From Artocarpus heterophyllus (lineage: Eukaryota; Streptophyta; Magnoliopsida; Rosales; Moraceae), in NCBI GenBank assembly GCA_025403435.1, contig CM046342.1, forward strand, positions 19,264,631 through 19,328,630: 64,000 nucleotides of DNA, read 5' to 3'. The first letter of the stretch is position 1. Every line of letters starts with the position of its first letter. Below the pieces are notes generated by a model. It was not told where the DNA came from, did not search any database, and saw only the letters and a program-made list of their open reading frames with translations. This document shows, one piece after another, positions 12,801 to 24,039 of the stretch. Position numbers and translations under genes: made by a program.

Positions 12801-13755
12801 ACTCTATGTAGATGACATTCTGCTAATTGGCAATGACGTTGGGGCGTTGTCATAGGTCAAATTATGGTTGACCAAGCAAGTTTGACATAAAGGACTTAGG
12901 TAAGGCTAATTTTGTTCTTGGTATCCAGATCTTTTGGGATAGGAAGAACAAAATGATAGCTTTGTCTCAGGCCGGCTACATAGATAAATTCTTAGGAGGT
13001 TTGTAATGCAGGATTCCAAGAAAGGTGGGCAACCATCTAGGTTTGGAATTACTCTTTCTAAGAAAGACTCTCCAAAGTCTTATGAAGAAAGAGAATACAT
13101 AAAGAAGGTGCCTTATGCTTCGGCAGTGGGTAGTCTCATGTATTCTATGCTTTGCACAGGATCGGATATTAGCTATGCGGTTGGGATTGTAAGTCGATTT
13201 TAGGCGGATCCATGACTGAACCATTGGGTTACGGTAAAGCATATTTTCAAGTACCTGAGAAGGACTTGAGGGTATATGCTTGTGTATTTGGGTGAGGACT
13301 TGACTCCTCTAGGATATACTAACTCGGGTTTGTGTTTACTCTAGGAGGCAGGTGCCATCAGTTGGAGAAGTGTGAAGCAAGATTGCACTTCAGATTCAAC
13401 AATGGAGGCCGAGTATGTGGCAGCTTGTGATGCTTCGAAAGAAGCAGTATGGCTCTGCAAGTTTCTTGGGGATCTTGAGATAGTTCCTAGTATGGATAAA
13501 GCTGTATCACTGTACTGTGATAACAGTGTGGCGGTAGCTAATGCTAAGGAACCAAGATTTTACAAGAAGAGTAAGCATATTGATCGAAAGTATCATGTGA
13601 TAAAGGACTTCGTTGAGGGCGGGCATCTCACGGTGTGCAAGAACGTGTCAGAGGACAATTTAGCTGATCCATTTACGAAGACACTTACTGGGAGAGTCTT
13701 CGAGAGGCATGTGAAAGCTATGGGGATGCAAAATTTCCTGTATTTACTCACTTAG
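9840..13755 (+). pseudogene. Copia-B gag-pol polyprotein, frameshifted
   Basis: This is the best-preserved + strand Copia polyprotein here. The gag ATG is at 9840-9842. A TGA near 9907 replaces a Trp codon. An open frame then runs through the Lys-rich tail, a CX2CX4HX4C zinc knuckle (10596-10637), the aspartic protease motif DSGA (10725-10736), the pre-integrase HHCC domain (about 11146-11260) and the first catalytic Asp residues of integrase. One extra G in a G run near 11528 shifts the frame. The second frame (11524-12855) holds the rest of integrase, its NGVAERRN motif and the RT with YVDD at 12805-12816. A TAG at about 12855 and an extra A near 12888 break it again. RNase H follows to the stop at 13755, with a short deletion near 13330. 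The product would have processed, integrated and copied the element; this copy cannot. Confidence 0.92.
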
Positions 13756-13769
13756 TGCAAGTGGGAGAT
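13756..13769 (+). other. Polypurine tract of Copia-B
   Basis: The purine-rich tract (tgcaagtgggagat) lies between the RNase H stop codon and the 3' LTR. It is repeated before the 3' LTRs of A and C, and in reverse complement beside those of D and G. It is the expected plus-strand DNA primer. Confidence 0.75.
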
Positions 13770-15792
13770 TGTTAGACATGTATGCCGTAAGGAGTAAAAA
13801 TGTAATATGTTTTTGGAGACATTTTTATCAATAAAGAATTTATTCATTTATATATACCAAATCATGTCCTCTTTACGTTAATATTTGTTGAATGTATGAT
13901 AAGCAAACAGTAGTCTGAGACAGTCAGTCTAAACCTTAAGAATTAGGCATATGATGGACTGATTATGCGGAAGACACGATTCTTAAGGTGACGGTCTAAA
14001 ACATATGATCCGTAATCGAGGGAATAAAGTTGGGCGCTTTATTCATGTAAAGATTGTTATGTTATCTATATCCCTTATGGGAGATGCTTTGTCTTGACCA
14101 TCGGAGTTGGACTCCGTGAATAGAAACATTGGCATGTTGTCATAGGTGACGATGTGTTGGATCAGGACATAAAGTGAATTGATTTGGATTAATGATTCTA
14201 TCTCGATAAATCGATTCACTTTAGATAGTCATTTGTATTGTATCTTAATCCTGAGATGAATAGTGGGCCCGTTATCTCGACTTGTGTCTTTTGATGTACC
14301 AAAGGGTGACACCCACATCTCAATAGTGGTATGCATGTTGGTACGTTGGAGGCATGACTCTTGATAGTGTAGACTTGTTATTCATAGATATGGAATCCAT
14401 AGCTCCTCTTTAGGAGTAATGATATCCTCTTATATGCGTTGTCTTGTAATTGGAAAACTGGAGCGCTCAACCATTTGGATACATGGGTGTAACCGAATGG
14501 TATACTGTCTTTGGATGGTAAGTTTTCTAATGGTGAGACAATGGAATGTAAGATAAAAATAATTGGGAAGGTAAGACAGAACTTGTCCTTAAGCCGATTA
14601 TGGATGATCATATGGGGATACGATACACTATGATATGTCATGGAGACTTAGCTACACGAGCTTCGTAATTCTATAAAGTTTGAGAGTGCAGGTCCAAGCT
14701 TTTAGTTGAGTAACGTTGGAGTTGATAATTGTGAAATGTATATCTGGGATATTGGGTTTCATAATTATCATGAGCTTGAACTTTATAGGTCCATTTTGGT
14801 CCCCTTTGCTAGCTCACAAAGTCCTGTAACGACACGGCGTGCTTTTTCAATAATTGGTGACTTATGTCGGATTTATCAGATTGGTTTAACATTTAGAAGA
14901 ATTAAATAATTCATGTTTATTTATCGGTTGAATTAATTTTGTAAGAAATTAGTTCAAGATAAACTTGTTGAATTATTGCGATCAGATAATTCTTGTCTGT
15001 TTATCGGTTGCTTTAATTTTGGACAAGTTAGATCAAGATAAACTTGTAGAATTATTGTGAATTGATTTATTTTCTTAGAGATTATCTTGATAAAGTTTGT
15101 TTTGATCAGATAACTTCTCTATTGGGTTTTTTGAATCAAAACTGAGACTTCATCCTGTAGAATCTCGGATGGGAAATAAAAAATTCGCGGAGATTTTTTT
15201 GTGGGACTTCGACCTGCTGGATGACGTGTTCGACCTACCGATGGGGCCTGTTCGGCCTGCCGATCAGCGAGAGATAAGATTACGCGTTTTCACGCGGATC
15301 TTATCAGATATTGATCCGAACTTGATTCTGTTTCAAATTTTTGAGACCTATTCTGATAAGGAGTAACCCCAGGACCAATAGCTATATAAAGGGAGTGAGT
15401 CTCATGATTTACTTAGATCAATAGAGATCAATTTGAGAGATTAAGAAGTGATACTCTTCTAGTGAGCATCTGAAAACTCCCTGAGAGCTTTTGTTCACAA
15501 ATTACGAACACTAGTTTTGGGTTCTCTCTATTGGTTGGAAGGAGAGTCACCGATGGAAGAGCTGTACGTGTGAGCCCACACTCACTCCGGTTGTGGATAG
15601 AGAATAGCAAAGAAGACCAGTTGGTTGAGGCTCTTCTGGAACGTTACTTCTCTACACAGGTTGCGGAGGTTCTTCGACAAACAGAGGTTAGTAAGATCTG
15701 TCTAATTTATACATATAACATGTCAAACTTATGTTTTAGAAATTACTCTGATATAAAATTTTAAAATTCCGCTGCGCACCGCATTTCCAACA
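13770..15792 (+). repeat. 3' LTR of Copia-B
   Basis: The 2023-bp LTR runs tgttagacatg to ttccaaca. It has the TATA box at 15382-15390 and a three-unit palindrome array at 15210-15262 (spacings 21 and 22), one unit fewer than the 5' LTR. It is followed by the duplication gaatt at 15793-15797. Confidence 0.93.
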
Positions 15793-16397
15793 GAATTAAC
15801 ATTGAGACTTTATCCTATAGAATCTTGGGTAGAAAATAAAAGATTCACTGAGATATTTTTTCGAAAGTTCAACATGCCGATCCTTAAGTTTGGCCTATCG
15901 ATGGGCAAGTTTGGCCTACTGATTAGGCAGTTCAGCCTGTCGATGTGCAAAGGATAATATTACACGTTTTCATGCAGATTTTATCAAATATTGATCTGAA
16001 TTTGATTCTGATTCGATTTTTTGAGACCTAATCTGATAAGGACTGACCCTAGACCTAACCTCTATAAATAGGGAGTAAGTCACATAAGTTATTTAGATCA
16101 ATTGAGAGATTAAGAGTGATACTCTGTTGGTGAGAATCTAAAAACTCCCTTAGAGCTCTTGTTCATAAATCATGAACACTTGCTCTGGGTTCTCTCAATT
16201 GGTTGGAAGGAAATTCACCTAGAGGAAGAGCTGTATGTGTAAGCCCACACTCACTCCGATCGTGGATAAAGAATAGGAAAGAAGACTAGTTGGTTGAGGC
16301 TCTTCTAGAAAGTTACTTCTCTACACTGATTGCAGGAGCTTTTCGGCACACAAAGTTTAGTAAGATCTGGTTAATTTATTCATATAGCATGTCAAAC
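15793..16397 (+). repeat. 3' LTR of Copia-A, middle part
   Basis: The A LTR resumes after B, first repeating gaatt. It contains four decayed palindrome units at 15870, 15891, 15912 and 15933 (spacing 21 throughout) and a TATA box at 16061-16070. It is cut at 16397 by the hAT element; its last eight bases, tgtcaaac (16390-16397), are the hAT target duplication. Confidence 0.88.
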
Positions 16398-17202
16398 TAG
16401 AGTTATACAAAAACCACCCCGCACCCGCCATCCGCCCGCGTCCGCGTCCGTCCATCTCAAAAAAAACGGGTTTACGTTAGCAACCCACTGGTGGACGGGT
16501 TTGGTTTTAAGTTTTTGAGGGCGGGTTCAACCCGCACCCGTCTGCCTATATATTTTTTTAAAAAAACTTATCATTTATTTGATTTTGTTCTTATTTTAGA
16601 GATGATTGAACAATCCAACACTTCAAGCATAGGCTCGGCTGCCTCTTGACATATTAGAAATTGAAAATTCTCCTGTTATTTTGTGAAGTGATCAAAATTC
16701 AAATCAAGTAAATTAGTAGAGATAGCCCTAAAAGAAAAAGAACACTTGACTTTGTTCATCATTTCATTTGTAGCATTCTATTATTTTCAAACCTAGTGAA
16801 TAGGCTTTAATTTTTATGGACTCTTGACTTTATTTATCTCTTTATATGTAGTTGATGTTTCTTGTTGCAGTGAATGATTATGTTTCTTAATTTGTACTTT
16901 TGAATATGGTCGCTGTCTTTAAGCATCAAACTTGTTGGGAATGCTTTATGTATTATCATCTTATATTTTCTACAAATTTTCTTCACTTTCTAAAAAAAAG
17001 GTCCAAAAAATTACATTGGGCAATAGCATAGGTCTAAACCGCGCTCAACCCGCCCACAACCCCCCGCAACCACCCAAAACCAAACCAAAACTGCCCGCCA
17101 TGTGGTGGGTGGTTTGCAGGTTGGTTAATCGCCAACCCGCCATCCAAAAAAACCACACCGCACCCGTCCAAAAACCATCAAACCGCCCACCGTTCACCCA
17201 TA
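16398..17202 (+). mobile_element. Non-autonomous hAT-type transposon, 805 bp
   Basis: The insert is flanked by the perfect 8-bp duplication tgtcaaac (16390-16397 and 17203-17210), the size typical of hAT transposons. The ends are tagagttatac and, read inward on the other strand, tatgggtgaac: a weak terminal inverted repeat with about 6 of 11 positions shared. Both subterminal regions are dense in CCCGCACCCGC-like and CGCCCGC-like repeats, as in Ac/Ds-like elements where transposase binds subterminal motifs. No transposase frame is present, so it would need a partner element. Strand is arbitrary. It is younger than Copia-A. Confidence 0.85.
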
Positions 17203-17276
17203 TGTCAAACTTGTGTTTTGGAAAATACTCTGATATAAAATTTTTAAAAATTCTGCTGCATATTATTTTTCCAATA
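17203..17276 (+). repeat. 3' LTR of Copia-A, last part
   Basis: This short end of the A LTR begins with the second hAT duplication (17203-17210) and finishes ttccaata, a mutated form of the family end ttccaaca. The next base starts the interrupted pol gene of Copia-C. Confidence 0.85.
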
Positions 17277-17856
17277 GGACCGAACCACTGGATTGCGGTA
17301 AAGCATATTGTCAAGTATCTGAGAAGAACTTGAGGGTATATGCTTGTGTATTTGGGTGAGGACTTGACTCTTCTAGGATATACTGGCTTAAATTTTCAAT
17401 CCTGTCTAGATTCTAGGAGACTGACTTCGGGTTTTGTGTTTACTCTGGGCAGTGGTGCCATCAGTTGGAGAAGTGTGAAGTAAGATTGTACTCGGATTCA
17501 ACGATGGAGGCTGAATATATGGCAGCTAGTGATGCTTTGAAAGAAATAGTATGGCTCCGCATGTTCCTTGGGGATCTTGAGGTAGTTCCTGGTATGGATA
17601 AGGCGGTATCACTATACTGTATAACAGTGCAGCGGTAGCTAATGCTAAGGAACCAAAATTTCACAAGAAGAGTAATCATATTGATCGGAAGTATCATGTG
17701 ATAAAGGACTTCATTGAGGGCGGGCATGTCATGGTGTGCAAAATCGCATCAGAGGATAATTTAGCTAATCCATTTACGAAGATACTTTCTGGGAGAGTCT
17801 TCGAAAGGATTGTGGAAGCTATAGGTATGCGAGATTTGTCATATTTACTCACTTAG
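17277..17856 (+). pseudogene. Copia-C pol remnant (RNase H region)
   Basis: The frame begins in the NHW(V/I)AVKHI-KYLRRT stretch near the start of RNase H and runs to the TAG at 17854-17856. Stops and frameshifts occur, for example TGA after LRRT near 17332 and a lost base near 17490. The rest of gag-pol lies left of the window beyond Copia-A. Together with 17871-19904 this defines C as the outermost element of the left nest. Confidence 0.88.
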
Positions 17857-17870
17857 TGCAAGTGGGAGAT

Positions 17871-19904
17871 TGTTAGACATGTATGCCCTAAGGAGTAAAA
17901 ATGTAATATGTTTTTGGAGATATTTTTATCAATAAAGAATTTATTTATTATTTATATACCAAATTTTATCCTCTTTATGTTCATATTTGTTGAATGTATG
18001 TTAAGCAAATAATAGTCTAAGACTGTCGGTCTAAACCTTTAAGAATTGGGCATATGATAGACAGATTATGCGAAAGACACGATTCTTAAGGTGACGGTCT
18101 AAATCATAAGATCCGCAGTTGAGAGAATAAAGTTGGGCACTTTATTCATGTAAAGATTATTATGTTGTCTATATCCTTATTGAGAGATGGTTTATCTTGG
18201 CCATCAGAGGTGAACTCTGTGAATAGAAACATTGGCACATTGTCATAAGTGACGATGTGTTTGATCGAGGCATAAAGTGAATTGATTTGGATTAATAATT
18301 CTGTCTTGAAAAATTGATTCACTTTTAGACAATCATTTGTATTGTATCTTAATCCTGAAATGAATAGTGGGCCCGTTGTCTTAATTTATGTCTTTTGATG
18401 TACCAAAGGGTGACACTCACATTTTAATGATGGTATGCATGCCGGTATATTAGAGACATGACTCTTGATAGTGTAGACCTGTTATTCATAAATATGAAAT
18501 CCATCGCTCCTCTTTAAGAGTAGTGATATCCTCTTATATGCGTTATCCTGTAATTGAAAAACTGGAGCGCTCAACTATTTGAATACATAGGTATAACCAA
18601 ATGGTATACCGTCTTTGGATGGTGAGTTTTTCGATGCTGAGATAATGGAACATAAGATAAAAATAATCAAGAAGGTAAGACAGAACTTGTCCTTAAGCCG
18701 GTTATGGATAATCCTATAGGGATACGATACACTATGATATATCATGGAGACTTAGCTATACGGGCTTCCTAATTCTATATAGTTCGAGGGTGCAGCTCCA
18801 AGCTTTTAGTGGAGTAGCGCTGGAGTTGATAATTATGAAATGTATATCTGGGATATTGGGTTTCATAATTATCGGAAGCTTGAACTATATAGGTCCATTT
18901 GGTCCCCTTTGCTAGCTCATAAAATGTTGTAACGATACGGCGTGCTTTTTCAATAACTGGTGACTTATGTCAGATTTATCAGATTGGCTAAAATTCAAAA
19001 GAATCAGATAATTCATGTCTGCTTATTAGTTGAATTAATTTTGTGACAAAATTGATTCAAGATAAACTTGTCGAATTATCGGGATCAGATAATTCATGTC
19101 TATTTATTGGTTGGATTAATTTAGAATTAATTTAAGATAAACTTGTTGAATTATCAAGAATTCATTTATTTTTCTAGAGATTATCTAGATAAAGTTGTTT
19201 TAATTAGATAAATTTTCTATTGGGTTATTTGAATTAAAACTGAGACTTTATCCTATAGAATCTAGGGTGAAAAATAAAAGATTCACAGAGATTTTTTTAT
19301 CTGCAATTCGCCATGCCGATCCTCAAGTTTAGCCTGCCGATGGGACAAGTTTGGCATGCCGGTTAGACAGATCGGCATGCCGGTCACGCGTTTAAAAGAT
19401 CATGTATTTTTACGCAAATTTCATCTAATATTGATCCAAATTTGATTCTGATTTGAATTTTGAGGCATTATCTGATAAGGATTGACTCTTGGACCCAACC
19501 TCTAGAAAAAGGGAGTGAGTCTCATTATTATTTAGATCAATTGAGAGATTAAGAGTGAAACTCTGAAAGTGAGATTCTGAAACTCCCTGAGAGCTCTTGT
19601 TCACAAATCACGAACACTAGTTCTAGGTTCTCTCAATTGGTTGGAAAGAGAGTCACCTGGTGGAAGAGTTATACATGTGAGCCCACACTCACTCCGATCG
19701 TGGATAGAGAATAGCAAAGAAGGCCAGTTGGTTGATGTCCTTCTAGAACGTTACTTCTCTACACTGATTGAGGAAGCTTTTTGGCATTTACAAAGGTTAG
19801 TAAGATCTAGTTAATTTATGCATATAGTGTGTCAAACTTGTGCTTTGAAAAATGCTCTAATGTGAAAAAATTTTAAAATTCCGCTGCGTACTATTTTTCC
19901 AACA
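17871..19904 (+). repeat. 3' LTR of Copia-C
   Basis: The 2034-bp LTR runs tgttagacatg to ttccaaca and follows the tract agtgcaagtgggaga. It has four palindrome units at 19309, 19330, 19352 and 19373, several in the variant form GGCATGCC. Its TATA box is mutated (tctagaaaaa). Bases 19905-19909 (aagct) should be its target duplication; the partner is outside the window. Confidence 0.9.
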
Positions 19905-21157
19905 AAGCTTTGTGTAAATTTTAACAATTTTTTGAGTATATTATTCGTGTACACCTATATTACATAAGAGGAAGAAAAAAGTTGAAGGGGCCTCAAGCCC
20001 CTCTAATTCTTCTTTACCTCCGCTACTAAGTCCAAAGGCAAGTCGCAGATGGAGATATCATGGGTTCTTATATTGATGTAGATTCTAGACTTCTTATAAT
20101 TCCAATCCTTATAACCAAAATTCAATATTAGTGGATCCATCTTATATATGATGTGATTAGCACCCGTGGTGTTTTTCCTATAAAGAGTTTTGGCACACAA
20201 TTTTCCACACTTCTACTTTACACAGTGGTTGCTTTTTTAATTATTGTTCAAAGATGATACCATTAACATATTCTGTGCGTGCAGAACACTATTTGTTTTG
20301 TTTGTAAGGTCTTTAAGGTATGATACCTTTTATAAACACTTTTTTTCTATTATCATAGGTCAACCCAAAGTGTGCGTGTGTATATATGTATATATTTGCA
20401 TTTCTCTTGGGTGCTCTTATGACACGTTTATCAGGTATGTAGACCCATTTAGACAATTAATTAAATTGTTGATGTGTTAAAGAGCTATGTTTGTCACTCC
20501 CGTGCTTATCTCACGACGAAAAAAACAAAACAAAAAAAAAGAAAAGAAAAGGAGCTTTAATAAACATATGGAAGAACAACTACATTAATTTGAGTTTTGT
20601 TTTTCTAAAGTGCTTGTTTGTCTTTCTTTATTAACTCTCATGTTCATTCAATACAGAAGCATGGACCGCATGGGCTATTGGTGCCTATCCAATAGCAAAA
20701 CGAAAAGAAACATCTTTTATATTTTCGGTAAAAGTTTATAACGTTTGGTATCATAACCTCTTGGCATCCTACACATTTTCCCCCCCTTTGGTAGAGGGTT
20801 AAATATCTAGGCAATTCCTCCATGATTTGCAACCATGGTTGATGAAATGACGCTTGGGGACATCTGGCGTTGCACAACGTCCTTCTCCGGCAACGTACTT
20901 CTCATAGATACTATATTCTACCAGTTGGGTATTTTATTTTCATACCCTATCACAAAATTATCTTAGTTTTTAATTATGTTTTTTTCCCCTTTCAATTTGT
21001 AGTTTACATGACGGGATGAAAGAGAATCCCCCCTTTTTCCCTCGTAAATTCTAACCCTCCTAATCCTAATGAAAGTTGGCTTTCCATCCTCAATAACAGA
21101 CTTTACCTTATCAAATAGTTGGTATATTTATATGAAAAATCCTTTTTATTCCTTAGG
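19905..21157. other. Intergenic DNA with possible small gene remnants
   Basis: No gene is recognised. An open frame on the - strand at 20003-20200 (65 codons) has a coding-like composition but I do not recognise the product. A second at 20644-20877 (-) is likewise unknown. A short hairpin, aggggc/gcccct, lies near 19986-20002. The rest is AT-rich. Confidence 0.4.
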
Positions 21158-21269
21158 GTCAATAAAATTCCAATAGTCATAAAACAATGAGTCTTAATCT
21201 AATATATAATGTAGTCAATAAAATTCCAATAGTCATAAAACAATGAGTCTTAATCTAGTATATAGTGTA
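21158..21269. repeat. Tandem duplication, 2 x 56 bp
   Basis: The unit starting gtcaataaaattcc at 21158 is repeated from 21214, with only a few differences near the unit end. It lies in AT-rich intergenic DNA and looks like a simple recent duplication. Confidence 0.9.
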
Positions 21270-22892
21270 TCTTTTAAACTAGGACTTATTATTTTGAGAA
21301 TAGCACCCCATGAAGTTAAATAGGAGTGCTTTATTTATGATGTAATATTTTGTGCCGCAATGACCTCAATGACTTCATAGTGGTTATAGAAATTACCCAC
21401 CCTTATAACAATTTGCCCCCTTTTTCTATCTTCAAAACATAACATTCATTTCCCCATTCTATGAAATATTAATTAAAAAAATTCCTTCCATTAGGATTTT
21501 TGATAAAAGTAATATGTTTCACTTAGAGAATGATTGTTGTTATATAATGTAGTGTCTAATTACTCTACTAGCTCCTCTCCATGCACTCATACAGAAGTAA
21601 AAGGAGAGACTGTTATCTTTTCTTCTTTGTAATCTTTTAAGGTCTTTTTTAATTTATTTATTGACAAGAATTTTTAAATCTAAGCTAAATTAACTTTAGT
21701 CATAATCGAGTTATCAAAATACTCTTGTATTATATACCACGTATCAATTTTTGTTAAAAATCCTAATAAAATGAGTCTTTTAGTTAGTATTTTCTAGATC
21801 GAGGGAAACAAACATCGCAATTTGAAGATCGAAAACACATTCTTACAAGGACTTTGGTCTAATCCCTTCTAATAGGCAATATTTCTTTCTAAGCTGACTT
21901 GCACATAAGGCTTCAAGATGTTAACAAATTTCTCTGGTTATAATACAGTAACTTGTTTGCCAACGCAAATACACGCCATAACAATGTAGAGCCTTTTAGA
22001 GTTTCATCATCCCAAAAAGGCAGGAGTTAACAGTTATTCAATCACTGATCTCAAAATCAAATCTTTTTTCATCTCAAGTCCAGGCTCATGAACCATCTAC
22101 CGCGTCTACTAATCCCCACTCTCTGCTAACAAAACTTAAAAAATAAATAAATAAATAATAGACGCATCATAAAGCCGTTAACTATTAACCACCAACAAGT
22201 GCACTGCACAGGCCGACCAATGACAAGCCTGGGTAGGATGTTCTCAATGGCGGAGAGCACAAAAGGACCTTGGGTTGAATTACGTAGCCCATTTATTATG
22301 GCCGAGGTCCATGACAGAAAAGGGTCCCCTACTAGGAAATTTTGAGCTTAAGAATCAGTTTCCAATTGAGAGCTTAACCTGCCAAACGTAATCAAGTCTT
22401 TTGAGATGGTCCCCAAAAATCAATTAATCATCCTAACTCTTCACCATGGCAATTAATTTGTGGTCCCCTCAATTATTGGGTCCGGTCCTGACCTTTCTTA
22501 TGCCATAATTAGTATCGTAAGAAGAGTACAATGTGTGCATGTAAAATTGCTTGGCTTTATGAGTCTCTCCATTCACCCTAAATGGCAAGAAATTAACCAT
22601 CACCTCCCTTTTGGGAATATCGGAGAGAATTTACAAATGCAGACAATAAATTGTACAAGTTAAAAGAAAAAGGCACACTTCTCTCTTCTCAGTCGTGTGA
22701 AAACTGGAATTAGAGTGAAAATTCAGCTTGCCCACATGGTCAAATTTGATACCATTCGTTCCTTTTTCCAGTTGTTCAAGCAAGCACACAAGAGAATAAT
22801 ATGCAAATGATGGAGAATTCAACCTCTCTTGCCAAATGCAAGAGTTTTTTGATGAGTTGTCCAATGCAAGAGTTTTGTGCATGTAAAAATAT
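21270..22892. other. Intergenic AT-rich DNA
   Basis: No gene, RNA gene or transposon end was recognised. It contains a short (AAAT)n run near 22137-22158. Small open frames here have no recognisable domain. Confidence 0.5.
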
Positions 22893-22895
22893 TAA

Positions 22896-23015
22896 GGGTG
22901 CGTTTATTTCGTAGTTTGAATCACAGTTCGAATCATTTTGCTACAGTATTTTCTCTCACAAAAATTTAAATCTTTATTCAAATACTCTATTCAAATACTC
23001 GAACCAAACAGGCCC
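22896..23015. mobile_element. Tourist-like (PIF/Harbinger) MITE, 120 bp
   Basis: The element starts gggtgcgtttatttcg and ends cgaaccaaacaggccc. Read inward, the second end is gggcctgtttggttcg, so the terminal inverted repeats share 11 of 16 positions. It is flanked by the 3-bp duplication taa at 22893-22895 and 23016-23018, the type left by PIF/Harbinger elements. There is no coding capacity. Confidence 0.72.
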
Positions 23016-23018
23016 TAA

Positions 23019-23997
23019 GATACATGGGTGTAGCAACTTTTCCAGTTCTAATGATTCTGTAAAGTTAACATGAAAGTTGACAAAGGCATTTAAGGAAGAG
23101 AGAGAAAGAGATAGAAAAACCAGAATTTGTGTTTGAAATGACTAATGTCTAATCTCAGTAGCAAATAGATCAAATGGGCCAAAAAGCAAAAGCCACCCTG
23201 CAAATTACAGGGCAAATCTAGTCCAATGATTCTAAGAATGCAAAGAATGACCGTCATGCAAACTGACTGCTATCTCTCCAATGAATCACACTATCCATCA
23301 GAATGGAATGAAATTCCAATTTGGCATCATCATTGACTCAAATATGGACTGCTAACATGGACTTTCATGCGGATGCAAAATGCTGAATCGCAAACCTAAA
23401 ATCACAAAATGCATTACCCAAAAGGGATACATTATCCGTACTTCAATCACAACATAGACTCTCATAAAGACACAACATGCAAATCCAGCTGCATTATCCG
23501 TACTTCAATCACAAAGAAGATAACGTTTTTCAACCAAGCCAAAACTCATCAATATTCATAACCAAAAATTATGGCAAAAATTCTGCGCACTATATAATAG
23601 TCAACAAGGGATACAAAGAGTTGAACAAACTCTAAATAAGAATTGCAGATCAAACGAATGACTTACAAAATACAATTAGTCCATGTATACATTGAGCAAA
23701 TGGAAGTGGCACAAAAACAACAAGGAACTCAGAAAAACAGATGGGTTTTTTTTTTTTTTATTCACACCGCATTACACCTAAAAACAATCCACTCAAATAC
23801 AAGGAAACACATTATTTCTCACCCTGATAAATAAAAGAAATGGCTAAAGGAATACGGACCAAAAATAAAAAGAGTGGTCTTACGGAGAGGAGCAAGAGCT
23901 TTTTTCTTTTTTTATCTTTCACACACCAGTCACCTTTTTTTTTTTTCTTTTTGGTGCATTATCATTAAAACCAACAACATAGAGCATGAAAGCGGAA

Positions 23998-24039
<42 letters not shown>

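Larger units (their letters stand above)
6131..15792 (+). mobile_element. Ty1/Copia element B, complete with both LTRs and target duplication
   Basis: This is a full-length 9662-bp element with a 5' LTR (6131-8174), primer site, about 1.65-kb leader, gag-pol (9840-13755), polypurine tract and 3' LTR (13770-15792). LTRs start tgtta and end aaca. It is flanked by the perfect 5-bp duplication gaatt at 6126-6130 and 15793-15797 and sits inside the 3' LTR of Copia-A. The LTRs differ at many positions and by one 21-bp array unit, so the insertion is not recent. The polyprotein has a stop in gag and at least two frameshifts, so B is not autonomous now. I assign it to Ty1/Copia by domain order; I do not assign the lineage. 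Confidence 0.95.
1..17276 (+). mobile_element. Ty1/Copia element A (5' end outside window, split by B and a hAT)
   Basis: Copia-A enters the window in its untranslated leader: base 1 corresponds to about 9011 in complete element B. It continues through gag-pol to its 3' LTR (4782-6130, then 15798-16397, then 17211-17276). The LTR is interrupted by Copia-B and by a non-autonomous hAT element. After the LTR end (ttccaata, where the family has ttccaaca) the sequence jumps straight into the RNase H part of pol of a further Copia copy, C. A therefore inserted into C, and the 5-bp duplication should be ggacc. The other copy of that duplication, and the 5' LTR of A, lie left of the window. Confidence 0.88.

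Noticed and set aside
20003..20200. A host gene encoding a 65-residue protein
   Set aside because: No recognisable domain and no supporting promoter or neighbour; kept only as a possible remnant within the intergenic entry.
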